Shown here: piece after piece, positions 25,921 through 34,422 of the stretch
Layout of the letters: every line of letters begins with the position of its first letter
How positions within the stretch are numbered: position 1 is the stretch's first letter
Assembly: GCA_037382365.1 (NCBI GenBank)
Contig: JARRPZ010000011.1
Coordinates: 17,475-81,474, forward strand
Source of the DNA: Lentisalinibacter sp037382365
GTDB taxonomy: Bacteria > Pseudomonadota > Gammaproteobacteria > Steroidobacterales > Woeseiaceae
Direction: 5' to 3'
DNA: 64,000 nt
Position numbers and translations under genes: made by a program
Notes under the pieces: model-generated
Seen by the model: only the letters and a program-made list of their open reading frames with translations
The model's database searches: none
What the model was told of the DNA's origin: nothing

Positions 25921-26144
25921 GGGTCAATCCTCCCGGTCATGTCCACCGATCGGCTCCGCGGCCGTCGGTCATTGGTTTTCTGTGGCCGGAGCACCCTCGC
26001 CGCCGCCCGAGACGACGGACGCGAAATCAGTCAGGGCATCACATCCACGTGGCAGGGGCGGGGCGCGACCGTGCCTCTCCTGCTGCTGCTTCGTGCTGGT
26101 TGCCCGTTCGTAAGTCGCTGGAATTGCAGAGTTTATGTGCTCGT

Positions 26145-26180
26145 AAAAGGCCGCTGCCGCGCGTCTCCGACGGCGGCAGC
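26145..26180 (-). terminator. Rho-independent terminator after the PPi-phosphofructokinase gene
   Basis: GCTGCCGC (26153-26160) pairs with GCGGCAGC (26173-26180) around a 12-nt loop. Read on the minus strand the stem is followed by GGCCTTTTAC. It starts 8 bp after the stop of the upstream gene, so hppA probably also has its own promoter in the 267-bp spacer 25921-26187, where I see no gene. Confidence 0.65.
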
Positions 26181-26187
26181 GCGCGCA

Positions 26188-27450
26188 TCATACCACAAAT
26201 TTTTCCGAGAGCTTCTTCTTCACCGGCACGTTGCGAAGCGCGGCATAGACGGGCAGCCCCTTCGAGTAGGGGGGATAATCCTCGCCGTAGATGAGGGGCG
26301 CAAGATAGCGACGGCAGGATGGGGTGATGCCGTAGCCGTCCCGGGTGATGAAGCGCTTCGGCAGCTTCTTCTCCCGGTTGGCCACGCGGCCGAGCGGCGC
26401 TTTTTCTATCTTCCAGCGGTACGGACTGTCGGAGGTACGCTTGATGACCGGGAGCACGGCATCCTCTTCCGCCAGCGCCATCTCGACGGCGGCCCTGCCG
26501 ACGGCATAGGCCTGCTCGACATCCGTCGCCGAGGCGATATGACGGGCGGACCGTTGCAGATAGTCGGCGATGGCATAGTGGAACTTGAAGCCGGTCCCGT
26601 CCCGCACCATGGTTGCCACCTCGGAAGCCACGCCGCCGAGCTGCACGTGACCGAATGCGTCCCGGGTGCCGGCGTCGGCCAGGAAACGGCCGTCCTCGTA
26701 TCGGGCCCCCTCGGAGACCACGATGACGCAGTAGCCGTAGTCCTCGACACACTGCTTCACCCGAGCCAGGAACTTCCGTTTGTCGAACGGCACCTCGGGA
26801 AAGAGGATGATGTGGGGTGGCTCGTCCGCCCCCTCACCGGCAAGTCCCGCTGCCGCTGCGATCCAGCCCGCGTGTCGACCCATCACCTCCAGGATGAAGA
26901 CCTTCGTGGACGTCTCGGCCATGGACGCTACGTCCAGGGCCGCCTCGCTGGTCGAGACGGGTACGTACTTGGCCAACGAGCCGAAACCCGGGCAGTTGTC
27001 GTTGACCGGCAGCACGTTGTCGACGGTCTTCGGGATGCCGATACATCTGATCGGGAAGCCCATCTTGTGCCCGATCTGGGACACCTTGTGGGCGGTGTCC
27101 ATAGAGTCGTTGCCGCCGTTATAGAAGAAGTAACCGATATTGTGCGCGTCGAACACCTCGATCAGTCGCTCGTATTCGCGCCTGTTCTCCTCCAACCCCT
27201 TCAGCTTGTAGCGCGCCGTACCGAACGCGCCCCCCGGTGTGTGCTTCAGCTGGGCTATCGCCTTTGCGGTCTCCCGGTTGGTATCGATGAGGTCCTCGGT
27301 GAGCGCGCCGATGATGCCGTTGCGCCCCGCGTAGACGCGGCCGATCCGGTCGCGGTGCTGACGAGCCGTCTCGATGACGCCGCAGGCACTCGCATTGATG
27401 ACCGCGGTGACACCCCCGGACTGGGCGTAGAATGCGTTCTTGGCTGTCAT
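26188..27450 (-). CDS. pfp: Pyrophosphate-dependent 6-phosphofructokinase
   Basis: 420 residues. The PFK fold is clear: SGGVTAVINAS near the N-terminus, then GGNDS (112-116) and PKTVDN (140-145). Asp in place of the second Gly of the ATP-type GGDG motif, and Lys in PKT instead of PGT, are the marks of PPi as phosphoryl donor. Two oddities: Asn replaces the first Asp of GGDD, and Val146 follows TVDN where most family members have Asp. The reaction is fructose-6-phosphate plus PPi to fructose-1,6-bisphosphate plus Pi, reversible. The adjacent hppA shares the PPi pool. Divergent from adk. Confidence 0.88.
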   Translation of the reverse strand: MTAKNAFYAQSGGVTAVINASACGVIETARQHRDRIGRVYAGRNGIIGALTEDLIDTNRETAKAIAQLKHTPGGAFGTARYKLKGLEENRREYERLIEVFDAHNIGYFFYNGGNDSMDTAHKVSQIGHKMGFPIRCIGIPKTVDNVLPVNDNCPGFGSLAKYVPVSTSEAALDVASMAETSTKVFILEVMGRHAGWIAAAAGLAGEGADEPPHIILFPEVPFDKRKFLARVKQCVEDYGYCVIVVSEGARYEDGRFLADAGTRDAFGHVQLGGVASEVATMVRDGTGFKFHYAIADYLQRSARHIASATDVEQAYAVGRAAVEMALAEEDAVLPVIKRTSDSPYRWKIEKAPLGRVANREKKLPKRFITRDGYGITPSCRRYLAPLIYGEDYPPYSKGLPVYAALRNVPVKKKLSEKFVV

Positions 27451-27531
27451 GGGATCCCTCGCTCGACTTGCACAGATTCGAGGTCAGCGAGCATAGCCAA
27501 TTTCGCGGCGACCTTCATGCGCGGGCGCGAA

Positions 27532-27560
27532 TTGACCTGACAAAGGGGAGCGGCTACGGT
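27532..27560 (+). promoter_or_regulatory. Probable sigma-70 promoter of adk
   Basis: TTGACC (27532-27537), 17-bp spacer and TACGGT (27555-27560), about 48 bp upstream of the adk ATG. The -35 is strong and the -10 weak. Consensus match only. Confidence 0.45.
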
Positions 27561-27607
27561 TGCGCGGCTCGCCGGCGTATTCCGGTTTATGGCACGGGAG
27601 TTCAATC

Positions 27608-28264
27608 ATGCGGATCGTTTTGCTTGGCGCTCCGGGCTCGGGCAAGGGGACCCAGGCTCAGCGGCTGATGGCCGAGAAGGGCATCCCTCACATATCCACC
27701 GGTGACCTGCTCCGTGCAGCGGTGGCATCGGGCAGCGAGCTGGGCCGTAAGGCCAAGGCAGCCATGGATGCCGGCGAACTGGTCTCCGACGATCTCGTGC
27801 TCGGTATGATCCGCGAGCGGCTTGCTGCGGCCGACGTCGGTTCCGGATTCATCATGGACGGGTTCCCGCGTAACGAATCCCAGGCCGAGTCGCTCGACGG
27901 CCTGCTCGAGGAGATCGGCCAGCCACTCGATGCGGCTGTCCTGATGAACGTCGATTTCGAGATACTGATGAAACGCCTGACGGGTCGGCGCACCTGCTCC
28001 GTTACGGGCAAAGTGCTCAATATCCATTTTTCGCCGAAGGAAGAGATCGACGCCTGCCTGGAGGCCGGCGGTGAGCTGCTGCAGCGGGACGACGATAACG
28101 AGAAGACGATCGCCAACCGGCTGCAGGTCTACCGGAAGCAGACCGAGCCCCTCGTCGAGTACTACCGGGGGCGGGATCTGCTGGAGAGCGTCGATGCCGA
28201 CGGCACGGTGGAGGCGGTCTACGGACGGCTGCTCGCCGCGGTGGAGGACTCTCCGGGCGACTGA
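27608..28264 (+). CDS. adk: Adenylate kinase
   Basis: 218 residues, a long-form adenylate kinase that interconverts ATP plus AMP with two ADP. GAPGSGKGTQ (7-16) is the P-loop, followed by ISTGDLLR, the DGFPRN signature and a LID segment with GRRTCSVTGK and LLQRDDDNE. The LID lacks the four-Cys zinc site of Gram-positive enzymes, as expected. The ATG at 27608 gives the canonical MRIVLLG start. The 3' end overlaps the convergent rnd gene by 46 bp. Upstream on the other strand is the PPi-phosphofructokinase, so three nucleotide and PPi energy genes are neighbours. Confidence 0.96.
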   Translation: MRIVLLGAPGSGKGTQAQRLMAEKGIPHISTGDLLRAAVASGSELGRKAKAAMDAGELVSDDLVLGMIRERLAAADVGSGFIMDGFPRNESQAESLDGLLEEIGQPLDAAVLMNVDFEILMKRLTGRRTCSVTGKVLNIHFSPKEEIDACLEAGGELLQRDDDNEKTIANRLQVYRKQTEPLVEYYRGRDLLESVDADGTVEAVYGRLLAAVEDSPGD

Positions 28265-29340
28265 TCCTCCAGCAGTTCACGCAGCTCGCGGCCGACGATT
28301 TCATCGCGCCATCCCGACAGCGCTCTGAGTACGGCGTCGCCGGCAACCGCCTGACGCAGCTCTTTGCGCGAAGCGAGCAGCTCGGGCTCTATGCCCAGTT
28401 CCTCCGCCCTGCCGCGGACGACGTCGGCCAGTTCCGCCACCAGTGCCTTGTCGGCGGCGGAAGGGGGGCGCCGGCGGACGACCGGCGCTGACGCCGGGTC
28501 CCGGATTATCCTGAGGAGGCGGTCGCCCGCGCGCCGCACGAGTCCGGCGGGCATGTCCCGGATGTCCGCCAGAGCCTGCCGGTCGCCGGGCCGGCGCTGC
28601 GCCAGTTCGAGCAGGACGGCGTCCTTCAGGATCCACTGACGGGGACGATCCGCGCGCAGGGCTTCCTCCTCGCGCCATACCGCCAGTTCCGCGGCGGCGG
28701 CGGCGCTCTTCTCGTCCATGCGGGCGAGACCTCTCAATCGCTGCCATGCCGTGTGCGGCGCCGGCATATACAGTGCGCCATCGAGCAGATCGGCACTGTC
28801 CGCACGGGCCCATTCGAGCCGACCCAGTTCCTCGAGCCGCTCCGTCAGCATATTGCGCATGTCATCGAGGTAGCGCACGTCGTCGGCCGCGTACTCCAGC
28901 TGAGCCGTGCTCAGTGGGCGCCGCGACCAGTCGGTACGCGTCTGATGCTTGCCGAGATCGACGCCGAGCAATTCCTTCACGAGGGACGCATAGCCGATCT
29001 GGGCCGGGAAGCCACACAGGGCCGCGGCGATCTGGGTGTCGAAGAGTCGACCTGGCAGGCGTCCGGATGTGCCGACCAGGACTTCGAGGTCCTGGCGCGC
29101 GGCGTGGAGAGTGAGTTCGACGCGATCGAAACAGCGCCACAGCGGCTCGAGATCCATGCCGCTCAGCGGATCGACGCAGGCGATCCACCCGTCCCCCGCG
29201 AGCTGCACCAGGCAGAGGCGGGCGTGATAGGTGCGTTCGCGGAGGAACTCGGTGTCCGCGGCGAGGTGCGGCAGGCACGACGCCTTTTCGCCCAGCTCCC
29301 GCAGGGCAACTTCGTCGTCGATGTAGATGGCATCGCTCAT
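28219..29340 (-). CDS. rnd: Ribonuclease D
   Basis: 373 residues. The DEDD exonuclease domain comes first: ADTEF (Exo I), HAARQDLEVL (Exo II) and LEYAADDVRYL (Exo III, DEDDy type) are all present, so 3'-5' tRNA-trimming activity is expected. HRDC-type helical domains follow (about 205-370), with RPRQWILKD and DLREL-like helices. ATG 29340 is used; a GTG two codons upstream (29346) is possible. The C-terminal end reads through into the opposite strand of adk for 46 bp, a tail-to-tail overlap. Confidence 0.93.
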   Translation of the reverse strand: MSDAIYIDDEVALRELGEKASCLPHLAADTEFLRERTYHARLCLVQLAGDGWIACVDPLSGMDLEPLWRCFDRVELTLHAARQDLEVLVGTSGRLPGRLFDTQIAAALCGFPAQIGYASLVKELLGVDLGKHQTRTDWSRRPLSTAQLEYAADDVRYLDDMRNMLTERLEELGRLEWARADSADLLDGALYMPAPHTAWQRLRGLARMDEKSAAAAAELAVWREEEALRADRPRQWILKDAVLLELAQRRPGDRQALADIRDMPAGLVRRAGDRLLRIIRDPASAPVVRRRPPSAADKALVAELADVVRGRAEELGIEPELLASRKELRQAVAGDAVLRALSGWRDEIVGRELRELLEDQSPGESSTAASSRP

Positions 29341-29407
29341 GGGCACTCTTTGCCCTCCGGGAGTATCGTGCGACCATGCGTGTCATGCGAGGATACACTG
29401 CCGCGGC

Positions 29408-29908
29408 GTGCTGATACTGCTTCGTACACTCACGGGCATCGTGCTGTTGCGGCTCGGTCCGGACGCGCTGCCCCGTTCTGCCTTTCTCACCGGTGTCCTC
29501 TTCGCGGTCATGATCGCGGTGAGTTTCCTGGGTCTGGCTCTCTCCGGTGGCTGGCAGCCCTGGTCTCCCGTGTTCTTCGCGCTGAGTCTCGGGCTGTCCC
29601 TCGGCAGCTACATGGTCGCATTGCGGCTGCGTGGGTTCGGCGGACGCATCCTGCAGACCTTCGCCGCGCTGTTCGGCGCCTCGGCCCTCCTCGGAGTGGC
29701 GGAGCTGCCCTTGCTGGCGACGGGCACGCTGGAGAGCGAAGCGCAGGGCGGGGCGATCGTGCTGCTCGGGCTCATCGCCTGGTCCATCCTGGTCGACGGA
29801 CACATCCTCGCCCGTGCCCTGGAGGTCCCGCTCATCGCCGGCACGCTGCTCGCGCTGGCGGTATTCGGCGCGCAGCTCGTGCTCTACCAGCAATTCCCGT
29901 CGGCCTGA
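29408..29908 (+). CDS. Predicted inner-membrane protein of unknown function
   Basis: 166 residues, almost all hydrophobic, with about four or five membrane segments (around 15-40, 50-70, 80-100, 115-135 and 138-160). I do not recognise a family. It has no charged catalytic motif and no signal for export beyond the helices. GTG at 29408 is the likely start, after GAGGA about 15 bases upstream, although the exact start is uncertain. The stop is 2 bp before the ATG of mpl, so the two are probably co-translated. A link to murein recycling is only suggested by position. Confidence 0.65.
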   Translation: MLILLRTLTGIVLLRLGPDALPRSAFLTGVLFAVMIAVSFLGLALSGGWQPWSPVFFALSLGLSLGSYMVALRLRGFGGRILQTFAALFGASALLGVAELPLLATGTLESEAQGGAIVLLGLIAWSILVDGHILARALEVPLIAGTLLALAVFGAQLVLYQQFPSA

Positions 29909-29910
29909 CC

Positions 29911-31272
29911 ATGCACCTCCACATCGTCGGAATCTGCGGGACGTTCATGGGCGGCATCGCTGCGCTCGCCAAGGCAGCGGGTCACCGCGTCAGCGGTTGC
30001 GACCGGGACGTCTACCCGCCGATGAGCGAGGAGCTCGAGCGGCTGGGTATCGAGGTCGTTCCGGGCTGGGATCCGGCGCAGCTGCATCCGCGACCGGACA
30101 TCGTCGTGATCGGCAATGTGATGAGTCGCGGCAATCCGCTGGTCGAGGCCGTGCTCGAGCAGGGACTCCCCTACACGTCGGGACCGGCGTGGCTGGCCGA
30201 GCACGTACTCCGGGGCAGGCGCGTGCTGGCGGTGGCGGGCACCCACGGCAAGACCACGACGTCGAGCCTGCTGGCCTGGATACTCGAGGCCGCGGGATTC
30301 GAGCCCGGATTCCTGATCGGCGGAGTCCCGCTGGACTTCGCCGTCTCCGCGCGGCTGGGCGGATCGGACCTGTTCGTCGTGGAGGCCGACGAGTACGACA
30401 CCGCCTTCTTCGACAAGCGCGCGAAGTTCGTCCACTACCGTCCGCGGATCGCGATCCTCAACAACCTGGAGTATGACCATGCCGACATCTATCCGGACAT
30501 GGCCGCCATCCGATGGCAATTCCACCAGCTGATCCGCACGGTGCCGGGCGGGGGCCGATTGCTGATCCGCGCGGGGGACGCCGAGCTGGAAGCGACACTG
30601 GCCATGGGCTGCTGGACGCCGGCGGAGACTTTCGCGGCGGGGCGACCGGCGGACTGGCGGGCGGATTACGGGCAGGACGAAGGGACGATCCGCGTCTCGG
30701 GTCCCGGTGACCGGCGCGCCGACTCCCCCTGGCCGCTGGCGGGAGAACACAATCTCGAGAATACGGTTGCCGCCGTGGCGGCGGCGGCCGCCGTCGGCGT
30801 ATCCATCGAGCGCGCGCTCGACGCAGTCGCCCGCTTCCGCGGCGTCCGCCGCAGGCTGGAGCTGACCGCCGAGACGGCCGGCGTGCGAGTCTACGACGAC
30901 TTTGCCCATCATCCCACCGCCATTGCGAAAACGCTGGCGGGGGTGCGACGGCGTGAGCCGGAGGCCCGGATCGTCGTCGCCTTCGAGCCCCGATCCAACA
31001 CGATGAAGCTGGGCGTGCATCGAGATACGCTGGCCGGATCGCTCGCCGTGGCCGACCGGATTCTGGTGCCTGCGCCCGAGGCGTTTGGCTGGGATCTCGC
31101 CGCTTCGCTGGCGCCGCTGGGCGATCGCGTGTCCCTCGTCGGCAACTACGACGAACTCGTGGAGCATCTGCTGCGGGAGGTCGCCGAGGGCGATATCCTG
31201 TTGTTCATGAGCAATGGCGGTTTCGGGGGCGTGCGCGAGCGGGTGACCTCCGCACTGGCGGAAAGAGCCTGA
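29911..31272 (+). CDS. mpl: UDP-N-acetylmuramate:L-Ala-gamma-D-Glu-meso-DAP ligase Mpl
   Basis: 453 residues, typical of Mpl. It attaches recycled murein tripeptide to UDP-MurNAc in the cytoplasm and so returns cell-wall fragments to synthesis. The MHLHIVGICGTFMGG start distinguishes it from MurC. The ATP loop GTHGKTTT lies at 110-117, followed by VEADEYDTAFFDKR, NNLEYDHADIY, and the C-terminal DDFAHHPTAI and FEPRSNTMK blocks of the Mur ligase family. The gene follows the small membrane-protein gene by 2 bp. A LON-domain gene follows 39 bp later. Confidence 0.95.
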   Translation: MHLHIVGICGTFMGGIAALAKAAGHRVSGCDRDVYPPMSEELERLGIEVVPGWDPAQLHPRPDIVVIGNVMSRGNPLVEAVLEQGLPYTSGPAWLAEHVLRGRRVLAVAGTHGKTTTSSLLAWILEAAGFEPGFLIGGVPLDFAVSARLGGSDLFVVEADEYDTAFFDKRAKFVHYRPRIAILNNLEYDHADIYPDMAAIRWQFHQLIRTVPGGGRLLIRAGDAELEATLAMGCWTPAETFAAGRPADWRADYGQDEGTIRVSGPGDRRADSPWPLAGEHNLENTVAAVAAAAAVGVSIERALDAVARFRGVRRRLELTAETAGVRVYDDFAHHPTAIAKTLAGVRRREPEARIVVAFEPRSNTMKLGVHRDTLAGSLAVADRILVPAPEAFGWDLAASLAPLGDRVSLVGNYDELVEHLLREVAEGDILLFMSNGGFGGVRERVTSALAERA

Positions 31273-31311
31273 ACGGCACCTGCCGTCCCGGCCGAGCGAC
31301 GAGTTGCCACG

Positions 31312-31908
31312 ATGACAGACGGAGACATACCGCTCTTCCCGCTGCGCACGGTCCTGTATCCCGACGGTCCGTTGCCCCTGCGCATCTTCGAGACGCGCTA
31401 TCTCGACATGGTCAGCCGCTGCCTCCGGGAGGAGAGCGGTTTCGGTGTGGTGCTGATCCGGGAAGGAACGGAGACCGGCGACGCGACTACCTACGCGACC
31501 GGCACACTCGCCAGGATCGTGGACTGGTACCAGGGCAGCGATGGTCTGCTCGGCGTCACGGCGCGAGGCGGCGAGCGATTCCGCCTCGAATCCGTGCGTC
31601 AGGCGCCGGACGGGTTGAACCTCGCCCGGGTCTCGTTCCTCGACCCGGAACCCGCCGTGGCATTGCCCGCCGACTTCCGGCCGATGGTGGATATCCTGCG
31701 CGGCGTGCTCGATGACCTCGGACGACTTTACGAGGGCCTGGATCGCCGCTACGACGACGCGAGCTGGGTAGGCTACCGGTTTGCGGAGATCCTCCCGATC
31801 CCGCCGGATCAGAAGCAGTTCTGCCTGGAGACCGAGGACGCCCTGCAGCGCCTCGAACTCATCCGGGTCATCCTGCGCGATGCCCGGGAGTCCGAGGGCG
31901 AGGATTGA
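31312..31908 (+). CDS. LON peptidase N-terminal (substrate-binding) domain protein
   Basis: 198 residues. The sequence IPLFPLRTVLYPDGPLPLRIFE, read in two parts, and FETRYLDM are the start of the LON N-terminal (PUA-like) domain. No ATPase or protease domain follows, so this is a stand-alone member as found widely in proteobacteria. Its function is not established, with substrate binding or adaptor activity inferred from Lon. The ATG at 31312 follows the mpl stop by 39 bp, so the two may share a transcript. The stop is 4 bp from the convergent hemL stop. Confidence 0.85.
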   Translation: MTDGDIPLFPLRTVLYPDGPLPLRIFETRYLDMVSRCLREESGFGVVLIREGTETGDATTYATGTLARIVDWYQGSDGLLGVTARGGERFRLESVRQAPDGLNLARVSFLDPEPAVALPADFRPMVDILRGVLDDLGRLYEGLDRRYDDASWVGYRFAEILPIPPDQKQFCLETEDALQRLELIRVILRDARESEGED

Positions 31909-31912
31909 CCGC

Positions 31913-33187
31913 TCAGTCCGCGATCTCGGAAAAGGCTTCGGCCGCTTTCTCGATCGTTGCGTCGATCTCCGCGTCGCCGTGGGCGGCGGAGACGAATCCC
32001 GCCTCGTACGCCGAAGGAGCGAGATAGATGCCCCGCTCCAGCATCGCGTGGAAGAAGCGACGGAACCGCGCCACATCGGCGTCTGCGACCTGCCGGTAAG
32101 TCCGTACCGGTCCGTCATCGGTGAACACGAAGCCGAACATGCCGCCGAGTGAGCCGGTGGCGAGCGGGACGCCGGCGTCGGCTGCCGCGTGCGCGAGGCC
32201 GTCCGCCAGACGGCTAGTGCTGGCGGTCAGTTTCTCGTAGAAGCCTTCCTCTTCCAGTCCTTCCAGCGTAGCCAGGCCCGCCGCCATCGCCACCGGATTG
32301 CCGGAGAGCGTCCCGGCCTGGTACACGGGCCCGAGGGGAGCGATGTGCTCCATGATGTCGCGACGGCCGCCGAAAGCCGCCGCCGGCATGCCGCCGCCGA
32401 TGACCTTGCCGAAGGTCGTGAGATCGGGTCGGATGCCGAATACCGACTGGGCGCCGCCTCTGGCCACCCGGAAGCCGGTCATCACCTCGTCGAATATCAG
32501 GACGGCGCCTGCCGCGCTGCACGCCTCGCGCAGTGTCTCGAGGAAGCCGGGAACCGGCGGTACGAAGTTCATATTGCCCGCGACCGGCTCGACGATGACG
32601 CAGGCGATGCGCTTGCCGTACTCGTCGAACGCCTCATGCACCTGTTCGGCGTTGTTGAATTCCAGTGTCAGGGTCTGCCTGGCGAGGTCGGCGGGTACGC
32701 CCGGCGAGCTCGGCACGCCGAAGGTGAGTGCGCCGGACCCGGCGCTGATCAGCAGGGAGTCGGAATGGCCGTGGTAGCAGCCTTCGAACTTGATGATCAG
32801 GTCGCGGCCGGTGTATCCGCGGGCGAGACGTATGGCGCTCATCGTGGCCTCGGTACCCGAGCTCACCATGCGGACGAGTTCCATGGAGGGGACGAGTTGC
32901 GTGATCTTGCGGGCGATCTCGGTCTCCAGTACGCACGGCGCGCCGAAGGACAGTCCGTCCTCCGCGGTGCGCTGCACCGCTTCGATCACCCGCGGATGGG
33001 CATGGCCGAGGATCATCGGTCCCCAGGAGCCGACGTAGTCGATGAGCTCGCGCCCGTCCTCCGTCCACACACGGGGGCCTTTCGCCCGCTTGAAGAACAG
33101 CGGCTCGCCGCCGACGGCGGCGAAGGCCCGCACCGGCGAATTCACGCCGCCGGCGATGTATTTGCTCGCTTCGGAAAACAGACTCAT
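31913..33187 (-). CDS. hemL: Glutamate-1-semialdehyde 2,1-aminomutase
   Basis: 424 residues, a PLP-dependent class III aminotransferase that makes 5-aminolevulinate in the C5 heme pathway. Features are IAGGVNSPVRAF near the N-terminus, SSGTEATMSAIRLAR, the DEVMTGFR block with the cofactor Asp, and the Schiff-base Lys in TTFGKVIGGGMP near residue 265. An excellent ribosome site (CAGGAGGTGAG) precedes the ATG at 33187; in-frame codons further upstream lack such a site. It is divergent from the rubredoxin gene across about 150 bp, an arrangement seen in related bacteria. Confidence 0.95.
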   Translation of the reverse strand: MSLFSEASKYIAGGVNSPVRAFAAVGGEPLFFKRAKGPRVWTEDGRELIDYVGSWGPMILGHAHPRVIEAVQRTAEDGLSFGAPCVLETEIARKITQLVPSMELVRMVSSGTEATMSAIRLARGYTGRDLIIKFEGCYHGHSDSLLISAGSGALTFGVPSSPGVPADLARQTLTLEFNNAEQVHEAFDEYGKRIACVIVEPVAGNMNFVPPVPGFLETLREACSAAGAVLIFDEVMTGFRVARGGAQSVFGIRPDLTTFGKVIGGGMPAAAFGGRRDIMEHIAPLGPVYQAGTLSGNPVAMAAGLATLEGLEEEGFYEKLTASTSRLADGLAHAAADAGVPLATGSLGGMFGFVFTDDGPVRTYRQVADADVARFRRFFHAMLERGIYLAPSAYEAGFVSAAHGDAEIDATIEKAAEAFSEIAD

Positions 33188-33335
33188 GCTCACCTCCTGT
33201 GCTGGGCGCATGCTAACCGAGCCGGCGTCGGCTTCAAAACCCGGCTGACGCTCCGTATCATGGCCGCTGTTTCCCCGCGTCCCGGCAGGGCAACGGGACG
33301 GTGAATTGAGCGGCGACTCGCCGCGGAAGGTGCTC

Positions 33336-33500
33336 ATGAAGAGCTACATGTGTCTGATCTGCGGCTATATTTATAATGAGGCCGAGGGCGATCCGGAATC
33401 CGGGATCCCGCCTGATACGCGCTGGGAAGACGTTCCTCTGTCCTGGCGCTGCCCTGACTGCGGCGCCGGCAAGGAAGATTTCGAAATGGTGGAGGTCTGA
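33336..33500 (+). CDS. rubA: Rubredoxin
   Basis: 54 residues, the classical rubredoxin size. Two CxxCG knuckles (CLICGY at 6-11 and CPDCG at 39-43) bind a single iron. Between them lie the conserved Tyr/Trp residues (YNEAEGDPESG and WEDVPLSWRC). It is a small one-electron carrier in the cytoplasm, used for example by alkane hydroxylases or oxygen and peroxide reductases; no such partner is adjacent. The ATG at 33336 is preceded by GGAAGG, and an upstream in-frame start at 33306 would add 10 residues. It ends 7 bp from the convergent TraB-like gene. Confidence 0.92.
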   Translation: MKSYMCLICGYIYNEAEGDPESGIPPDTRWEDVPLSWRCPDCGAGKEDFEMVEV

Positions 33501-33507
33501 TCGGCCT

Positions 33508-34422
33508 CTAGGGGTCGGGCCGGCGGTCTGCCTGGACCGCGACCAGGCCCTCTGCGGCGAGGAGTTCCAGCACGCTGTCGGGCCCGACGAGGTGCAGGGC
33601 ACCGACGATCACCAGATAGTCGCTCTCGTCCTCGAGCAAACGGGCCAGTCGGGGCGCCCAGCGGCGATTCCGCCCGACGACCAGCGTGTCGTAGAGTTCG
33701 GGATAGGCCCTCAGCTCCTCGAGTAACACGTCGGCGAGATAGTCGCTGTCGCCGCTCAGCCAGGCGTCTACCGTTTCGCGCATCCCGGCGTCCAGGTGCT
33801 GCAACTCCGAAAGGGCCTCCAGCAACATGTCGCTCTGCAGGCTGACGGGCAATTCGTCGAAAAAGGCGAGCTGCTCTTCGAATGTCTCCAGCCCGTCGAC
33901 CGGCTTGCCGTCCCGCCGCGCCAGGGCTGCCATGTGGGCGTCCAGGCCGTGCCGCGGATCATAGCCGTGCCGGGCGAGCTGCATCTGGGTCACCGTGAGA
34001 GCGGCGTACCAGGGTTCCGTGCGCCGGAACCGGTCGAGATCGATCCCGGCCTCGGCTGCAGTCGTTCTTGCGCGGGCGAATTTCTCGGGGCCCATCAGGG
34101 AAGCCAGTGTCCGACCTTCCGGCGTGGCGGCGCGGGTGAACATGGCAGTGGCCGCCCTCGCCGAATCGAGCTCGTCCATGTCGAGTTCCATGACCAGGGT
34201 TTCGGCCTCCTCGTAGGCTCTCCGCATCGGTTCCGGCAGCGGATAGTCCTGCTCGCGCAGGAGATGGATGGAGCCGAGCAGCCAGATCCGATTATCGGCA
34301 TCTTCGATCAGCCAGAGCGGCAGCCCGTCGGCGCAGGCTGACGCAGCGAGCAGCGAGATCCCGGAGAGGAGGGCGGCGACGAGGCCCGTCCGCGGTACGC
34401 TGGACGTGCGCGCCGCGCTCAT
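33508..34422 (-). CDS. TraB/GumN family protein, exported
   Basis: 304 residues. A signal peptide (about 12-32, ending SACADG) precedes the domain. WLLGSIHLL near 47-55 and VIVGALHLVG near 270-279 are the paired GxxH motifs of the TraB/GumN (Tiki-like) superfamily, along with a conserved Glu in VMELDMDELD. Distant eukaryotic members are metalloproteases; the bacterial activity is unknown. The start overlaps the stop of cpdA by four bases (ATGA, 34419-34422), so they are translated together. Likely periplasmic or membrane-associated. Confidence 0.85.
   Translation of the reverse strand: MSAARTSSVPRTGLVAALLSGISLLAASACADGLPLWLIEDADNRIWLLGSIHLLREQDYPLPEPMRRAYEEAETLVMELDMDELDSARAATAMFTRAATPEGRTLASLMGPEKFARARTTAAEAGIDLDRFRRTEPWYAALTVTQMQLARHGYDPRHGLDAHMAALARRDGKPVDGLETFEEQLAFFDELPVSLQSDMLLEALSELQHLDAGMRETVDAWLSGDSDYLADVLLEELRAYPELYDTLVVGRNRRWAPRLARLLEDESDYLVIVGALHLVGPDSVLELLAAEGLVAVQADRRPDP

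Noticed and set aside
26188..27450. ATP-dependent 6-phosphofructokinase
   Set aside because: The GGND and PKT motifs are of the PPi type, and the neighbour is a PPi-driven pump.
29884..32118. Long minus-strand open frame opposite mpl and the LON-domain gene
   Set aside because: It crosses two clearly identified plus-strand genes and an intergenic space and has no recognisable domain.
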